64,000 nt of DNA from assembly GCA_963726755.1 (NCBI GenBank), contig CAVSDB010000001.1, positions 434,001-498,000 of the forward strand, in the 5' to 3' direction. The notes under the pieces are model-generated. The model saw nothing but the letters and a program-made list of their open reading frames with translations, was not told where the DNA came from and ran no database searches. Position 1 is the stretch's first letter. Every line of letters begins with the position of its first letter. Made by a program: the position numbers and the translations under genes. Of this stretch, positions 1-9,682 are shown piece by piece. The DNA comes from DATKIY01 sp963726755. GTDB lineage: Bacteria > Actinomycetota > Actinomycetes > JAHEKZ01.

Positions 1-615
1 GGAAGGCAACTGGCGCTCATGCAGGGTGAGGCTGCCTTCGCGACCTCCCCTGAACAGTTGCAGCGAATCGGGGATCTGTTGGACGGCCCGTCAGACCGTA
101 ATGGCCTGATGATCGACGCAGACTTGCGCTGGCGTTTGCTGCATCGGCTCGTGGCCACCGGGCTTCGTGCGGTCGAGGACATCGAGGCTGAGTTCTCCCG
201 TGACTCCACCGCGTTTGGTCGTCACCGCGCGGACCGAGCCAAGGCAGCGGTTCCGAGCGCTGACGCGAAGGAGCGGGCATGGGCGGCCGCCATCGGTAGT
301 GCATCGGGCAGCACTAACCGAACCGTGCGCGAGGCGTGTCTCGGGTTCTGGCAATGGAATCAACGAGAACTGTGCAGTCCCTACGTCAGCCGATACTTCG
401 ACGCACTTGACGACGTCTGGCGAGAACGGGACACCGAGATTGCACACCAGATGACGGGCGAACTGTTCCCGGCGGGTTTCGTCGACGAGACAACCAGGGA
501 TCTCGTTGACCGCTACCTCACGCGAACCGATCTGCCTGCGGGGCAGCGCCGAATTCTCGCGGACGCGCGGTTTGATCTAGTGCGAGGTCTCGACGCTCGG
601 AACCGCAGGCGTTGA
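1..615 (+). CDS. pepN: Aminopeptidase N, C-terminal part (partial at window start)
   Basis: The reading frame is open from base 1, so this is the 3' end of a longer gene. The roughly 200 visible residues match the helical ERAP1-like C-terminal domain of actinobacterial M1 aminopeptidase N, with the typical DLRWRLLHRL segment. The catalytic HEXXH domain lies upstream of the window. The enzyme removes N-terminal residues from peptides in the cytoplasm. The gene converges on cydB, and the two 3' ends overlap by about 39 bases once the cydB frameshift is corrected. The family call rests on the C-terminal domain only. Confidence 0.8.
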   Translation, partial: GRQLALMQGEAAFATSPEQLQRIGDLLDGPSDRNGLMIDADLRWRLLHRLVATGLRAVEDIEAEFSRDSTAFGRHRADRAKAAVPSADAKERAWAAAIGSASGSTNRTVREACLGFWQWNQRELCSPYVSRYFDALDDVWRERDTEIAHQMTGELFPAGFVDETTRDLVDRYLTRTDLPAGQRRILADARFDLVRGLDARNRRR

Positions 616-1609
616 CGGTTCCGGTGGTGTCGTAACCCGCGCTCGGAACACCCAGTACGACCAGCCTTGGTAAATCAACACGATTGGGGTCATGACGAGT
701 GCGACGACTCGTCATGACCTTCAACGCGTAGTCGCCCGAAGCGGTACCGGCCACCGTGAGGTTGTTGGCGGTGGTCGTCGAAGAGACCATGACGTTGGGA
801 TACAAGTTGGCGAAGAGTGCAGCAACCGTGCCGCCGATCGTGACGGCGGTAGCCGCGAACGACCAGCCGTCGCGCCCTGTCCGGATCAAGATCGCAGCCG
901 CCACCGCAGCGACCGCGGGAACCGCAGCAGCCAAAATGCGCCAGAATCCGCCGTCCGAGATCGACACGGTCCAGGCCGCGTAGCCGACGACCATTAGCAC
1001 CGCCGGCCAAGCCAACTTCGCGGCGAGGCCGCGTGCTCGTTCGCGAACTGTTCCGGACGTCTTCAAGCCCAAGAACGTCGAGCCGTGCAGCAGGCACAAC
1101 ACGAGCAGAGTCACTCCGACCCACAGACCGTAGGGAGTCAGCAGGTCAATGAACGAACCGGTGAACTCATCGGACGAATCGATGGGCAGCCCGGCTAGCA
1201 GATCGCCGAGTGCAACTCCCAGCAGCAGCGGTACCAGGATCGAGCCGACGGTGAGCGTCCAACTCCACGTCCCGCGCCAACGATCGGTATCAACCCTGGC
1301 GCGCCATTCGAACGACACACCACGAAGGATCAGCGCGAACAGGACCAGCAGCAGAGCGAGGTAGCCAGCTGAAAACCACGTGGCGTACCAACTGGGGAAC
1401 GCCGCGAAGATCGCTGCACCGCCAACGATCAGCCACACTTCGTTGCCGTCCCAGACCGGACCGATCGCGTTGATGGCGACTCGTTTTTCGACGTCGGTGC
1501 GACCGACGGCTTTGTGCAACGCGCCGACACCGAAGTCGAATCCTTCGAGAACGAAGAAGCCAGTCCAGAAGATCGCAACGATGACGAACCAGAGGATCTG
1601 AAGATTCAT
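577..1609 (-). CDS. cydB: Cytochrome bd ubiquinol oxidase subunit II (frameshifted near 3' end)
   Basis: CydB is the second membrane subunit of cytochrome bd, the high-affinity quinol oxidase of the inner membrane. The N-terminus (FVLEGFDFGVGAL and GPVWDGNEVWLIVGG) is diagnostic, and about eight hydrophobic helices follow. It lies 9 bases after cydA in one operon. As read, the frame leaves the family after ALKVMT and continues to base 518. Removing one base near position 709 restores the expected end (VVALVMTPIVLIYQGW, then SYWVFRARV) and moves the stop to 577. The extra base lies inside a perfect 13-bp inverted repeat (688-719). No cydDC genes follow. Confidence 0.93.
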
Positions 1610-1618
1610 GGCGTCACC

Positions 1619-3040
1619 TCAGTACGTCAGGACGGGGGCTTGGGGCGATGAAGAATCGCCGTCGCTGGGTTTGTCAGGTACGTCATGTTCGAGCTCAAGT
1701 CCGCGGCGGGCATAGCGAGTCATCAAGAATGCCCAGACGGCGCCCAAGATGAGGTACAGGATCCAGAATGAGACGAGACTGATGCCCACCTCGGTGAGAC
1801 TGACCGACGGTGAGTTGCCGTCCTCTGTGCGGAGCAACCCCTGAACCACCCACGGCTGTCGGCCGTTCTCTGTCAGTAGCCAACCTGCGGTATTCATGAT
1901 GAACGGAGCGAAAACTGCCCAGGTGGCAACCCAGAGGAACACTCGGGATGACTCAAGCCGTCGTTTACGCCACAGCCACAGACCCCACAGCGCGAGCAGT
2001 GGCAAAACCGACCCGATGTACGCCATCACCCGCATCGACCAGTACTGGATGAAGAGATTAGGGATGTAGTCACCGGGTCCATATTGCTTTTCGTACTGCG
2101 ATTGAAGTTCGTTGATCCCCACCACCTGGCCGTTCCACGATCCAGTCGCCAGTATCGAGAGCAGGTGAGGTATCTCGATAATCTTGATTGGGTCCTCGTC
2201 GCTGCTTGTCCATCCTCCGAGCTGTGCCGCAGAGAAGGAGCACGGGGCGCAGGTCTCCCATTGCGCTTCCATTGCGGCGACCTTCATGGGTTGATACTTG
2301 GTCTCGATGACGCCAAGGTGACTGCCGACCATGAGCACAAGCATCGAGACCGGAACCATAAAGGCCAGCGCCAGTTTCGCGGTGCGCACGAACAGTTCTG
2401 GGTTGCTCTTCTTGCGCAGATGCCACGCAGACACCGAGAGCATGACCAGGCTTCCGGTCAGCAGTGACGCCAAGATGACGTGGATGTAGCCCCAGACGAA
2501 TACCGGGTTGGTGAATAGCGCGCCTATTGACGTGAGTTCAGGCCGTCCGGTCGTCGCGTTGATTTCGTAGCCCACCGGATGTTGCATCCATGAGTTCGCG
2601 GCCATGATGAACGCTGCCGAGAGCGCAGCACCGAAGGCAACCGCCCAAACGCATGCAAGGTGCACCTTCTTGGGCAGGATGTTCCAACCGAACAACCACA
2701 GCCCTAAGAACGTCGACTCAAGGAAGAACGCGGCCAGACCCTCCATGGCCAGGGGAGCGCCGAAGACGTCACCGACGAAACGCGAGTACGCCGACCAGTT
2801 CATGCCGAACTCAAACTCTTGAACAAGTCCGGTGACGACGCCGATGGCGATGTTGATGACGAGCAAGGTTCCGAAGAATCGAGTCAGTCTGCGTAAGTCC
2901 GGATCATTCTTCCGGTACCACATCGTGTGCAGCGTCGCGACGAGGAAGGCCAGCCCGATCGTCACTGGGACGAAGAAGAAGTGATAGATCGTCGTGGTAG
3001 CGAACTGAAGCCTCGACAGGTCCAGTTGGGTGATGTCCAC
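1619..3040 (-). CDS. cydA: Cytochrome bd ubiquinol oxidase subunit I
   Basis: CydA carries the haems and the quinol site of the bd-type terminal oxidase. The protein is 473 residues, shorter than the 522 of E. coli, as expected for the short Q-loop class of Gram-positives. His20 in TIYHFFFVP matches the conserved haem-ligand histidine. The GWLLTENGRQPW motif of the quinol-oxidising region is present. Multiple transmembrane helices span the length. It is the first gene of cydA-cydB and is divergent from the FMN glutamate synthase-like gene. Together with malic enzyme and PoxB nearby it suggests a quinone-linked, low-oxygen respiratory branch. Confidence 0.96.
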   Translation of the reverse strand: MDITQLDLSRLQFATTTIYHFFFVPVTIGLAFLVATLHTMWYRKNDPDLRRLTRFFGTLLVINIAIGVVTGLVQEFEFGMNWSAYSRFVGDVFGAPLAMEGLAAFFLESTFLGLWLFGWNILPKKVHLACVWAVAFGAALSAAFIMAANSWMQHPVGYEINATTGRPELTSIGALFTNPVFVWGYIHVILASLLTGSLVMLSVSAWHLRKKSNPELFVRTAKLALAFMVPVSMLVLMVGSHLGVIETKYQPMKVAAMEAQWETCAPCSFSAAQLGGWTSSDEDPIKIIEIPHLLSILATGSWNGQVVGINELQSQYEKQYGPGDYIPNLFIQYWSMRVMAYIGSVLPLLALWGLWLWRKRRLESSRVFLWVATWAVFAPFIMNTAGWLLTENGRQPWVVQGLLRTEDGNSPSVSLTEVGISLVSFWILYLILGAVWAFLMTRYARRGLELEHDVPDKPSDGDSSSPQAPVLTY

Positions 3041-3143
3041 GCTGCCTCCAGATCGGCTACCGGCCTCCGACGGAGCCTAGACCGCAGGAGGAGATGCATG
3101 CCGATACTCCTGCATCGGTGCCGTGGCGTCGGTGGTGGCTGGT

Positions 3144-3149
3144 TAGGAT
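3144..3149 (+). promoter_or_regulatory. -10 element (TAGGAT) of a leaderless transcript
   Basis: TAGGAT ends 6 bases before the ATG at 3156. That puts the expected transcription start at or next to the A of the start codon, and no Shine-Dalgarno sequence is present. Leaderless genes with a TANNNT hexamer at this spacing are common in actinobacteria. This supports 3156 as the true start. Confidence 0.55.
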
Positions 3150-3155
3150 CCAGCC

Positions 3156-4791
3156 ATGATTGAAAGCATCCGGACCAAGGCCCTATGGGCTGTGATTGTT
3201 CTTGCCCTTCTCGTGATCCCGTTGGCGGTCCTGATCCGCCCGACGTGGTGGCTGCTGGAAATCATCTTCGTCCCGTTGGTCGTGCTTGGGATCTACGACT
3301 ACTTTCAGCCAAAGCACAGCATCCTGCGCAACTACCCCTTGGCCGGACGGCTGCGCTTCCTTCTCGAGGGCATGGGTCCAGAGCTTCACCAGTACCTGGT
3401 TGAGAAGAACACCGATGGTCGGCCGTTCGACCGAGACACTCGTTCAGTCATTTACGAGCGTGCAAAGAACGTCGGAGACAAGAAGCCTTTCGGTACCGAG
3501 CTTGATGTGTACGAGTCCGGTTACACCTGGTTGAGTCACTCGATCGCGCCACGACCCATGGTGGCTGACCCCGAGAATGACCTGCGGGTAACGGTAGGTG
3601 GGCCGCTCTGCACCCAGCCTTACGACGCATCGATTTTGAACATTTCGGCCATGAGTTTCGGCGCCCTCGGTCAAGCGGCGGTGCGGGCGATGAACATCGG
3701 AGCCAAGAAGGGCGGCTTCGCCCACGACACCGGTGAGGGCGGACTGTCGCAGCTACCACAAGGAAAACGGCGGCGACCTCATCTGGCAAATCGGTACCGG
3801 ATACTTCGGTTGCCGCAACAACGACGGGGACTTCGACCCCGAGGCGTTCAAGAAGAACGCGACGCTGCCGCAAGTGAAGATGATTGAGATTAAGGTGTCG
3901 CAAGGCGCCAAGCCCGGCCACGGGGGCATCCTGCCAGCTGCGAAAGTGACGCCCGAGATCGCCGAAGCCCGGTTGGTTCCTGAAGGCAAAGACGTGTTCT
4001 CTCCGACGTATCACAAAGCGTTCTCGACGCCGCTGGAGATGACGGCGTTCATCGCACAACTACGCGAACTTTCTGGTGGAAAGCCGGTCGGCTTCAAGCT
4101 TTGTGTGGGTGATCCACGCGAGTTCATGGGCATCGTCAAAGCGATGATTCAGACCGGAATCTACGCAGACTTCATTGTCGTCGACGGTGGCGAGGGTGGC
4201 ACCGGTGCTGCTCCGCTGGAGTTCTCCGACTCACTCGGCGCGCCGCTTGCCGAAGGCCTGATCGTGGTGCAAAACACACTGGTTGGTGCTGGCGTGCGCG
4301 ACAAGTTCAAAATTGGCGCCAGCGGCAAGATGGTGACGGCCTCCGCCATGGCCCAGTCACTGGCGATGGGTGCCGATTGGTGCAACTCTGCGCGAGCCTT
4401 CATGTTCGCTGTTGGTTGCATTCAGTCTCAACGGTGTCACACAAACAAATGCCCGGTGGGTGTCACGACTCAGGACGCGAGCCTGCAACGCGCGCTGAAC
4501 GTCATGGACAAGTCCGAGCGGGTGCACCACTTCCACAAGAACACCGTTCATGCGCTGGCCGAGATGATCGCTGCCATGGGGCTAGATCACACCAACGAAC
4601 TGCAACCCCATCACGTAGTCCGAAGAGTCGACTACTCGCGCGCGCTGTCTCTGGATGAGATCTACGACTTCGTTGACGAGGGGCAACTCGTTGAAGGAAC
4701 CGCCCCCTCGCGATTCCAAGGCTTCTGGAACCAAGCTTCAGCTCAGTCGTTCCGACCCTGGTCGGCGTCAGAGAAGGCCCACGCCAGTTAG
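3156..4791 (+). CDS. FMN-binding glutamate synthase family protein, membrane-anchored (frameshifted)
   Basis: This is a stand-alone relative of the FMN/3Fe-4S synthase domain of glutamate synthase (GltB central domain), lacking the glutaminase domain. Residues about 8-50 form two hydrophobic helices, so the enzyme is probably anchored to the inner membrane. The FMN barrel contains ISAMSFGALG, then VVDGGEGGTGAAP and IGASGKMVTA. The cysteines in CIQSQRCHTNKCPVGV fit the C-x5-C-x4-C cluster ligands. The frame breaks at about 3750-3753: four bases stand between the codons for GGLS and YHKENGG where three are expected, so one base is extra. The natural substrate of this subfamily is not established. 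It converges on the HPPD-like gene. Confidence 0.88.
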
Positions 4792-4797
4792 CGAGTA

Positions 4798-6039
4798 TCA
4801 GTCGAAGACGTGACCGTGCTCGTAACGTTCGTCAGCGCCCGCGGCTGCAGTTAGCGCGGCGACGTTGTCACGAGTGAAGAAGCCCTCGTAGCCGTGACAC
4901 CGCTCGACGTATTCGGTGATCAGCATTGAGTAAGCAGAGCTCTTGGAGAAGATCTGCTTGAGATTGGGATCGTCCTTGCACTCGCCGACGACATTCGCGA
5001 GGAACGGCGTGCCCATGTCAGCGAGCTGTCGAACGACGTAGTCGACATTCTTTTCATCGACCACATGCCCGTCGATTACGGCCATCGCGATGTGGTGCAT
5101 GCGTCGACCAAAGTTGCGCACGAAGTCCTCGGTCGGCATCGGCAAGTTGTGGAAGGAGTTGACGACTGACGGTGTGTTGTTCGCCGTGAATACGCGGGCC
5201 GGTGACTTCTTGTCGTCGTCGACGTCTGGGTGCCGCGTGACGTTGGTCGAGGAGTTCATTTCGCTGATGTTGTACGCGCCCCAGAAGTAGTAGGGCACGA
5301 CCGTGAGGTACTCCAGCAGGGCATCTTCGCGCTCGCCGGCGAGAATCCGAGTGGCCATGTGGTCGATCCCGAGGACAAGACCACTGATCCCGTGCTCCTC
5401 CTGAAGGGCAGCCGCACGATCGAGTTTTCCGCGCTCTTCGCTCGTCAGGTTCATTGACTCGCCTAAGCCAAGCACTTCGATGTCGTCAATGTCAGTGTCG
5501 ATATACCCGACCCGGTTGTAGGTGAAGTCCGACATGAACGTGAAAGTCAGATGTTCGAGAGCGTAGAAACCGTTGACCGTGTCGCCCGGGTACGCGAATC
5601 GAATGTTCTGTGGTTCAAGCGTGTCTCGGACCGCCTTGGTCGACGTCGTGCTGTAGATCTCGCCGACGTAGCGCGCGTTTGGTTTGCGGCGCGCCAGGGG
5701 GTACAGCATGTTCCACCGTGTGAGGTTGTCCTCGTACGTCGCTGTGAGTGGTTCGAGTACGAACAGTCGTGGGAACTCGGGCTGGGACTGCAGGACGAAC
5801 ACCTTGTGTGTCTCAGTGAGCCAGGCGGACTGGAAGCGGTAGGGACCCATGCACGCGAGTTCGGCAAGGTAGTCGATGGCATCGCCATGCTCGATCTGTA
5901 CGACGACACCGACCATGGTGCCGACGAGGTCATCGAGCCCGGACGACTTGCGGCGGTCGTAGACGCGGGGTAGGTACTCCTCAAAGAATTCGGAGTTCTT
6001 CTTGTCACCAAGGGGGGTGTAGTTGGTCAGATCCAGCAC
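4798..6039 (-). CDS. VOC-superfamily protein, HPPD-like dioxygenase
   Basis: 413 residues. The C-terminal half has the pattern of 4-hydroxyphenylpyruvate dioxygenase-type VOC enzymes. His227 (GIDHMATRI), His316 (MHHIAMAV) and Glu376 (ITEYVERCHG) are spaced as the 2-His-1-Glu iron ligands, and the end YEGFFTRDNVAAL resembles the HPPD terminus. The N-terminal half is unlike classical HPPD. No tyrosine-catabolism genes are adjacent, so the substrate is open. It stands alone, convergent with the glutamate synthase-like gene and divergent from malic enzyme. The ligand assignment is from pattern reading, not alignment. Confidence 0.6.
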   Translation of the reverse strand: MLDLTNYTPLGDKKNSEFFEEYLPRVYDRRKSSGLDDLVGTMVGVVVQIEHGDAIDYLAELACMGPYRFQSAWLTETHKVFVLQSQPEFPRLFVLEPLTATYEDNLTRWNMLYPLARRKPNARYVGEIYSTTSTKAVRDTLEPQNIRFAYPGDTVNGFYALEHLTFTFMSDFTYNRVGYIDTDIDDIEVLGLGESMNLTSEERGKLDRAAALQEEHGISGLVLGIDHMATRILAGEREDALLEYLTVVPYYFWGAYNISEMNSSTNVTRHPDVDDDKKSPARVFTANNTPSVVNSFHNLPMPTEDFVRNFGRRMHHIAMAVIDGHVVDEKNVDYVVRQLADMGTPFLANVVGECKDDPNLKQIFSKSSAYSMLITEYVERCHGYEGFFTRDNVAALTAAAGADERYEHGHVFD

Positions 6040-6119
6040 GGCGCGATGGTCCCTTCTCGTACCCGGGGGGTGGTCAGCAGGTCAGGCCAAGGCCAACGAT
6101 AGTGGCGTGGACGGGCCGC

Positions 6120-6125
6120 TAGGGT
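6120..6125 (+). promoter_or_regulatory. Possible -10 element (TAGGGT) of the malic enzyme gene
   Basis: TAGGGT lies 36 bases before the ATG at 6162. A GGGAGG ribosome-binding site follows at 6147-6152, nine bases before the ATG, so this transcript would carry a short leader. Confidence 0.4.
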
Positions 6126-6161
6126 CGCCAGTACAGGACTCACACTGGGAGGACGCTCGTT

Positions 6162-7872
6162 ATGGCATCGAGGCATTTCACCGTCGAGGTGGCCCCTGAC
6201 GGAACTGAGCGACTTCAAGTCCACTCACGAGGGATGGACGTGCTCGATAACCCGGAGTTGAACCGGGGCACGGGATTCACACTGGCAGAGCGAGAACATC
6301 TCGGTCTTCATGGTCTTCTGCCATCGGCCGTCGAGACGCTTGACGAGCAGGTTGCGCGCAGCTACGAACAGTTCAGCCAGTGCGAGACCGACGTGAGTAA
6401 GTGGGTCTTCCTGACCCAACTTCACGACAGTAACGAGGTGCTGTTCTACAAGTTGATGGGCGAGCACGTGCGCGAGATGCTCCCGATTGTCTACACGCCG
6501 ACCGTCGGGACGGCGATCCAGGAGTTCTCCCACCTCTTTCGGCGCCCACGCGGTGTCTTCTTGAACATCGACGATGTCGACGGCATCGATAAGGCGCTCG
6601 AATCCACCGGGCTAGGACCGGACGACATCGACTTGGTCGTTGCGTCAGATGCCGAGGCAATCCTCGGTATCGGTGACTGGGGCGTGGGTGGCATCGACAT
6701 CTCCATCGGCAAACTCGCTGTCTACACAGTCGCTGCGGGCATTGATCCCGGCGCGTGTGCTGGCGGTCGGACTCGACGTCGGTACGAATCGCGAGGAACT
6801 GCTGAACGATCCGCGTTATCTGGGGCTGCGGCGTTCTCGCGTTCGCGGCGAGGCGTACGACTCGTTCATCGACGCCTATGTGGCGAGCGCCAGCAAACGG
6901 TTCCCGAACGCAATTCTGCACTGGGAGGATTTCTCGGGTCCGCCGGCGCGCGGAATCCTGGCTCGCTATGGCGACACGTTGTGCACGTTCGACGATGACA
7001 TCCAGGGCACCGCGGCCGTCGGACTGGCGTGTGTTCTGTCGGGCGTTCGCGTGTCGGGCGGACGTCTGGTCGACCAGAAGATCGTGGTCTTTGGGGCGGG
7101 CGCCGCGGGTGTCGGTATCGCGGACCTCATTGCACTGGCGATGACCGAAGACGGGCTATCGGCGGAAGAAGCCGCAGCCCGTATCTACTTGCTGGATCGA
7201 CCGGGGCTGCTCACCGACGACATGACCGACCTCTTCGACTACCAGAAGCCGTATGCCAAAGATCCGGCAGCGGTTGCTGGTTGGCGAACGGCCGACGGCA
7301 CGTTGGGGCTTCAGCAGGTCGTCGACAACCTGCATCCGACCATGCTTGTGGGCACGTCCGGGGTGACAGGCGCGTTCAACGAGGACGTGATCAAGTCGAT
7401 GCTCGCGCACTGTCCCCGACCGATCATCTTGCCGATGTCCAACCCGACCGTTCTGGCGGAACAAACCCCAGCGAAACTCCTCGAATGGACTGACGGCGCC
7501 GCTCTCGTGGCGACCGGCAGCCCGTTCGATCCGGTCGACTTCAATGGCACGACCTACCGCATCGGTCAGGCGAACAACGCGTTGATGTTCCCCGGCCTAG
7601 GACTGGGTGTCATCGTTTGTCGCGCGGCCACCATGCCGCCGTCGCTGTTCATTGCGGCCGCGCGCGCGCTCGCCAAACTTGCCGACCCCACTGATCCGGC
7701 GAAGGGCCTGTTGCCTGACATCTCGCGGCTACGCGAGGTCTCAGCGACGGTTGCTGTCGACGTCGTGAACACCGCGACGGCGGCCGGGATCGCACGAGTG
7801 AAAGTCGACGATCCCATCGAGTCAGTCCATGAAGCGATGTGGCAGCCCAAGTACCTACCCATCGTGCGTTAA
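6162..7872 (+). CDS. maeA: NAD-dependent malic enzyme (frameshifted)
   Basis: The large-type malic enzyme decarboxylates malate to pyruvate with NAD(P) reduction. The signature PIVYTPTVGTAIQEFSHLF is in the N-terminal half. Further on are LHWEDFS and CTFDDDIQGTAAVGLACVL with the metal-binding acidic residues, then the nucleotide-binding VVFGAGAAGVGIADL. The frame breaks at 6747-6751 in a CCCGG run. Deleting one base joins AAGIDP to ARVLAVGLDVGTNRE as in the family. The start at 6162 is supported by GGGAGG nine bases upstream. Its product pyruvate is the substrate of the PoxB enzyme encoded 11 bases downstream, so the two probably form one operon. Confidence 0.93.
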
Positions 7873-7883
7873 GGAGCACAGCC

Positions 7884-9626
7884 ATGGCTCAGACGGTCGC
7901 GGAGATCCTGGTTGCCCAGATGGTCGAGGTCGGCATTCGCAAGGTCTATGGAATCGTCGGTGACTCAGCGAACCCCGTGGTCGATGCGTTGCGACGCCAC
8001 GAGAGCGACATCGAGTTCATTCATGTCCGCAATGAAGAGGCTGGAGCGTTCGCCGCGGGAGCTGATGCGCAGATCTCGGGACGACCGACAGCAGTCCTCG
8101 GTTCGTCTGGGCCAGGCAGCCTTCACCTGCTCAACGGGCTGTACGACTGTCAACGGAACGCGGCTCCCGTCTTTGCCATTGCAACGCATATTCCGAGTAC
8201 CGAGATCGGCAGCGGGTACTTCCAGGAGACCAACCCCGAGGCAATCTTCTCCGGCTGTTGCAATTACGTCGGGATGATTTCGACCCCGGCTGCGATGCCT
8301 CGGATCTCTGAGTTGGCGCTGCAGGCCGCCATCTTGGAGCGCGGGGTTGGAATGGTGATCCTGCCCGGCGACATCGCTGCGATGACAGTCGACAATCCGC
8401 TGCTCTCGCATCCGATCCTCACCCACCGGCCGGTCAGCCGACCGACCGACGCAGTGCTCGATCGAGCGGTTGAACTCATCGGTGCGGCGAAGAAGATTGC
8501 CATCCACGGGGGCGAGGGCACGCGTCATGCTCGCACCGAAGTGCTGCAGTTGTCGGACGTGCTGAAGGCGCCGGTCTCGTACGCGTACCGCGGTAAGGAC
8601 GTCCTCGAGGCGGACAATCCGTCATCGGTTGGTATGACAGGGCTGCTTGGCTGGGGTGGCGCCACGGAGGCGCTGGCTGAATGCGACTTGCTCATCATGC
8701 TGGGCACGGACTTTCCGTACCACGCCTTCTTGCCCGCTGGTAAGACCATCATTCAGGTGGACGACAAGCCGCTCCACCTCGGTCGTCGTGCTGCGGTGGA
8801 CCTCGGACTTGTTGGTGATGTTGGTGAAACGATTCGTGCTCTGATCCCGCGGCTACAACCGCGTACCGACTCGCACTTCCTCGACACCATCATTAAGCAC
8901 CACCACAAGATGGTGGAGAGCATCCAGACGTATGCCACGCACGAAGGCAGTGGTGGTCCACTTCGACCTGAAATGGTGGCCACGGCTCTCAGCGACTTGG
9001 CTGAGGACGACGCGGTCTTCACTGTTGACACTGGTATGTGCAACGTGTGGGGAGCCCGTTATCTGCACATGAAACCCGGCCGCCGGATCCTGGCGTCGTT
9101 CAGCCATGGGTCGATGGCGAACTCGATGCCGCAGGCGATCGGCGCCAAAGTTGGTTCACCGGATCGTCAGGTCATCGCGTTGTGCGGCGACGGTGGCTTC
9201 ACGATGCTGATGGGCGAGATTCTCACGGCTGCGGGACTCGATATCCCGGTGAAGCTCATGATTTTCAACAACTCAACGCTTGGCATGGTGCGAGCCGAGA
9301 TGATGGTCGTCGGCTACGAACCGTGGGGGACCGACGTAAAGAACCCCGACTTCGGCGCGTTGGCTCAGGCGGCTGGCCTGCACGGTGAGCGCGTCGAGAA
9401 GGCAGCGGACATCCGGCCGGCGATCCAGCGGGCATTCGATCATCCCGGCCCCGCACTCATTGACTTCGTTACCGATCCCCGGGCGTTGGCGGTGCCGCCG
9501 CACACCACGCTCGAAGAAATCAAAGGTTTCTCGCTGTCGACCGCCAAACTTGTATTCGGTGGAGACTTCGCCGAGGTCTGGGGTCAGGCGAAATCCAACA
9601 TCCGTGACGTGGGCCAAGCGCTCTGA
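7884..9626 (+). CDS. poxB: Pyruvate dehydrogenase (quinone) / pyruvate oxidase
   Basis: This is a thiamine-diphosphate flavoenzyme that oxidatively decarboxylates pyruvate to acetate and CO2 and passes electrons to membrane quinone. The corrected start at 7884 has AAGGAG at 7871-7876 and gives 580 residues. Glu51 in HVRNEEAGAF is the conserved cofactor-activating glutamate. The ThDP motif begins GDGGFTMLMGEIL and ends in FNNSTLGM. The central FAD-binding region is intact. It follows malic enzyme directly. With cydAB nearby it completes a malate to pyruvate to quinone to oxygen route. Confidence 0.94.
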   Translation: MAQTVAEILVAQMVEVGIRKVYGIVGDSANPVVDALRRHESDIEFIHVRNEEAGAFAAGADAQISGRPTAVLGSSGPGSLHLLNGLYDCQRNAAPVFAIATHIPSTEIGSGYFQETNPEAIFSGCCNYVGMISTPAAMPRISELALQAAILERGVGMVILPGDIAAMTVDNPLLSHPILTHRPVSRPTDAVLDRAVELIGAAKKIAIHGGEGTRHARTEVLQLSDVLKAPVSYAYRGKDVLEADNPSSVGMTGLLGWGGATEALAECDLLIMLGTDFPYHAFLPAGKTIIQVDDKPLHLGRRAAVDLGLVGDVGETIRALIPRLQPRTDSHFLDTIIKHHHKMVESIQTYATHEGSGGPLRPEMVATALSDLAEDDAVFTVDTGMCNVWGARYLHMKPGRRILASFSHGSMANSMPQAIGAKVGSPDRQVIALCGDGGFTMLMGEILTAAGLDIPVKLMIFNNSTLGMVRAEMMVVGYEPWGTDVKNPDFGALAQAAGLHGERVEKAADIRPAIQRAFDHPGPALIDFVTDPRALAVPPHTTLEEIKGFSLSTAKLVFGGDFAEVWGQAKSNIRDVGQAL

Positions 9627-9682
9627 AACCTGCGCATGACTTCCGAGGTGTGGAGATCCTCTAACCGGGACACACTGGAGGG

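Noticed and set aside
518..615. Extended C-terminus of CydB overlapping pepN by nearly 100 bases
   Set aside because: The extension after ALKVMT is unlike CydB, whereas the +1 frame gives the expected conserved end; it is a frameshift tail.
7839..7883. Upstream extension of PoxB by 15 residues
   Set aside because: It overlaps the malic enzyme 3' end, and AAGGAG at 7871-7876 clearly serves the ATG at 7884.
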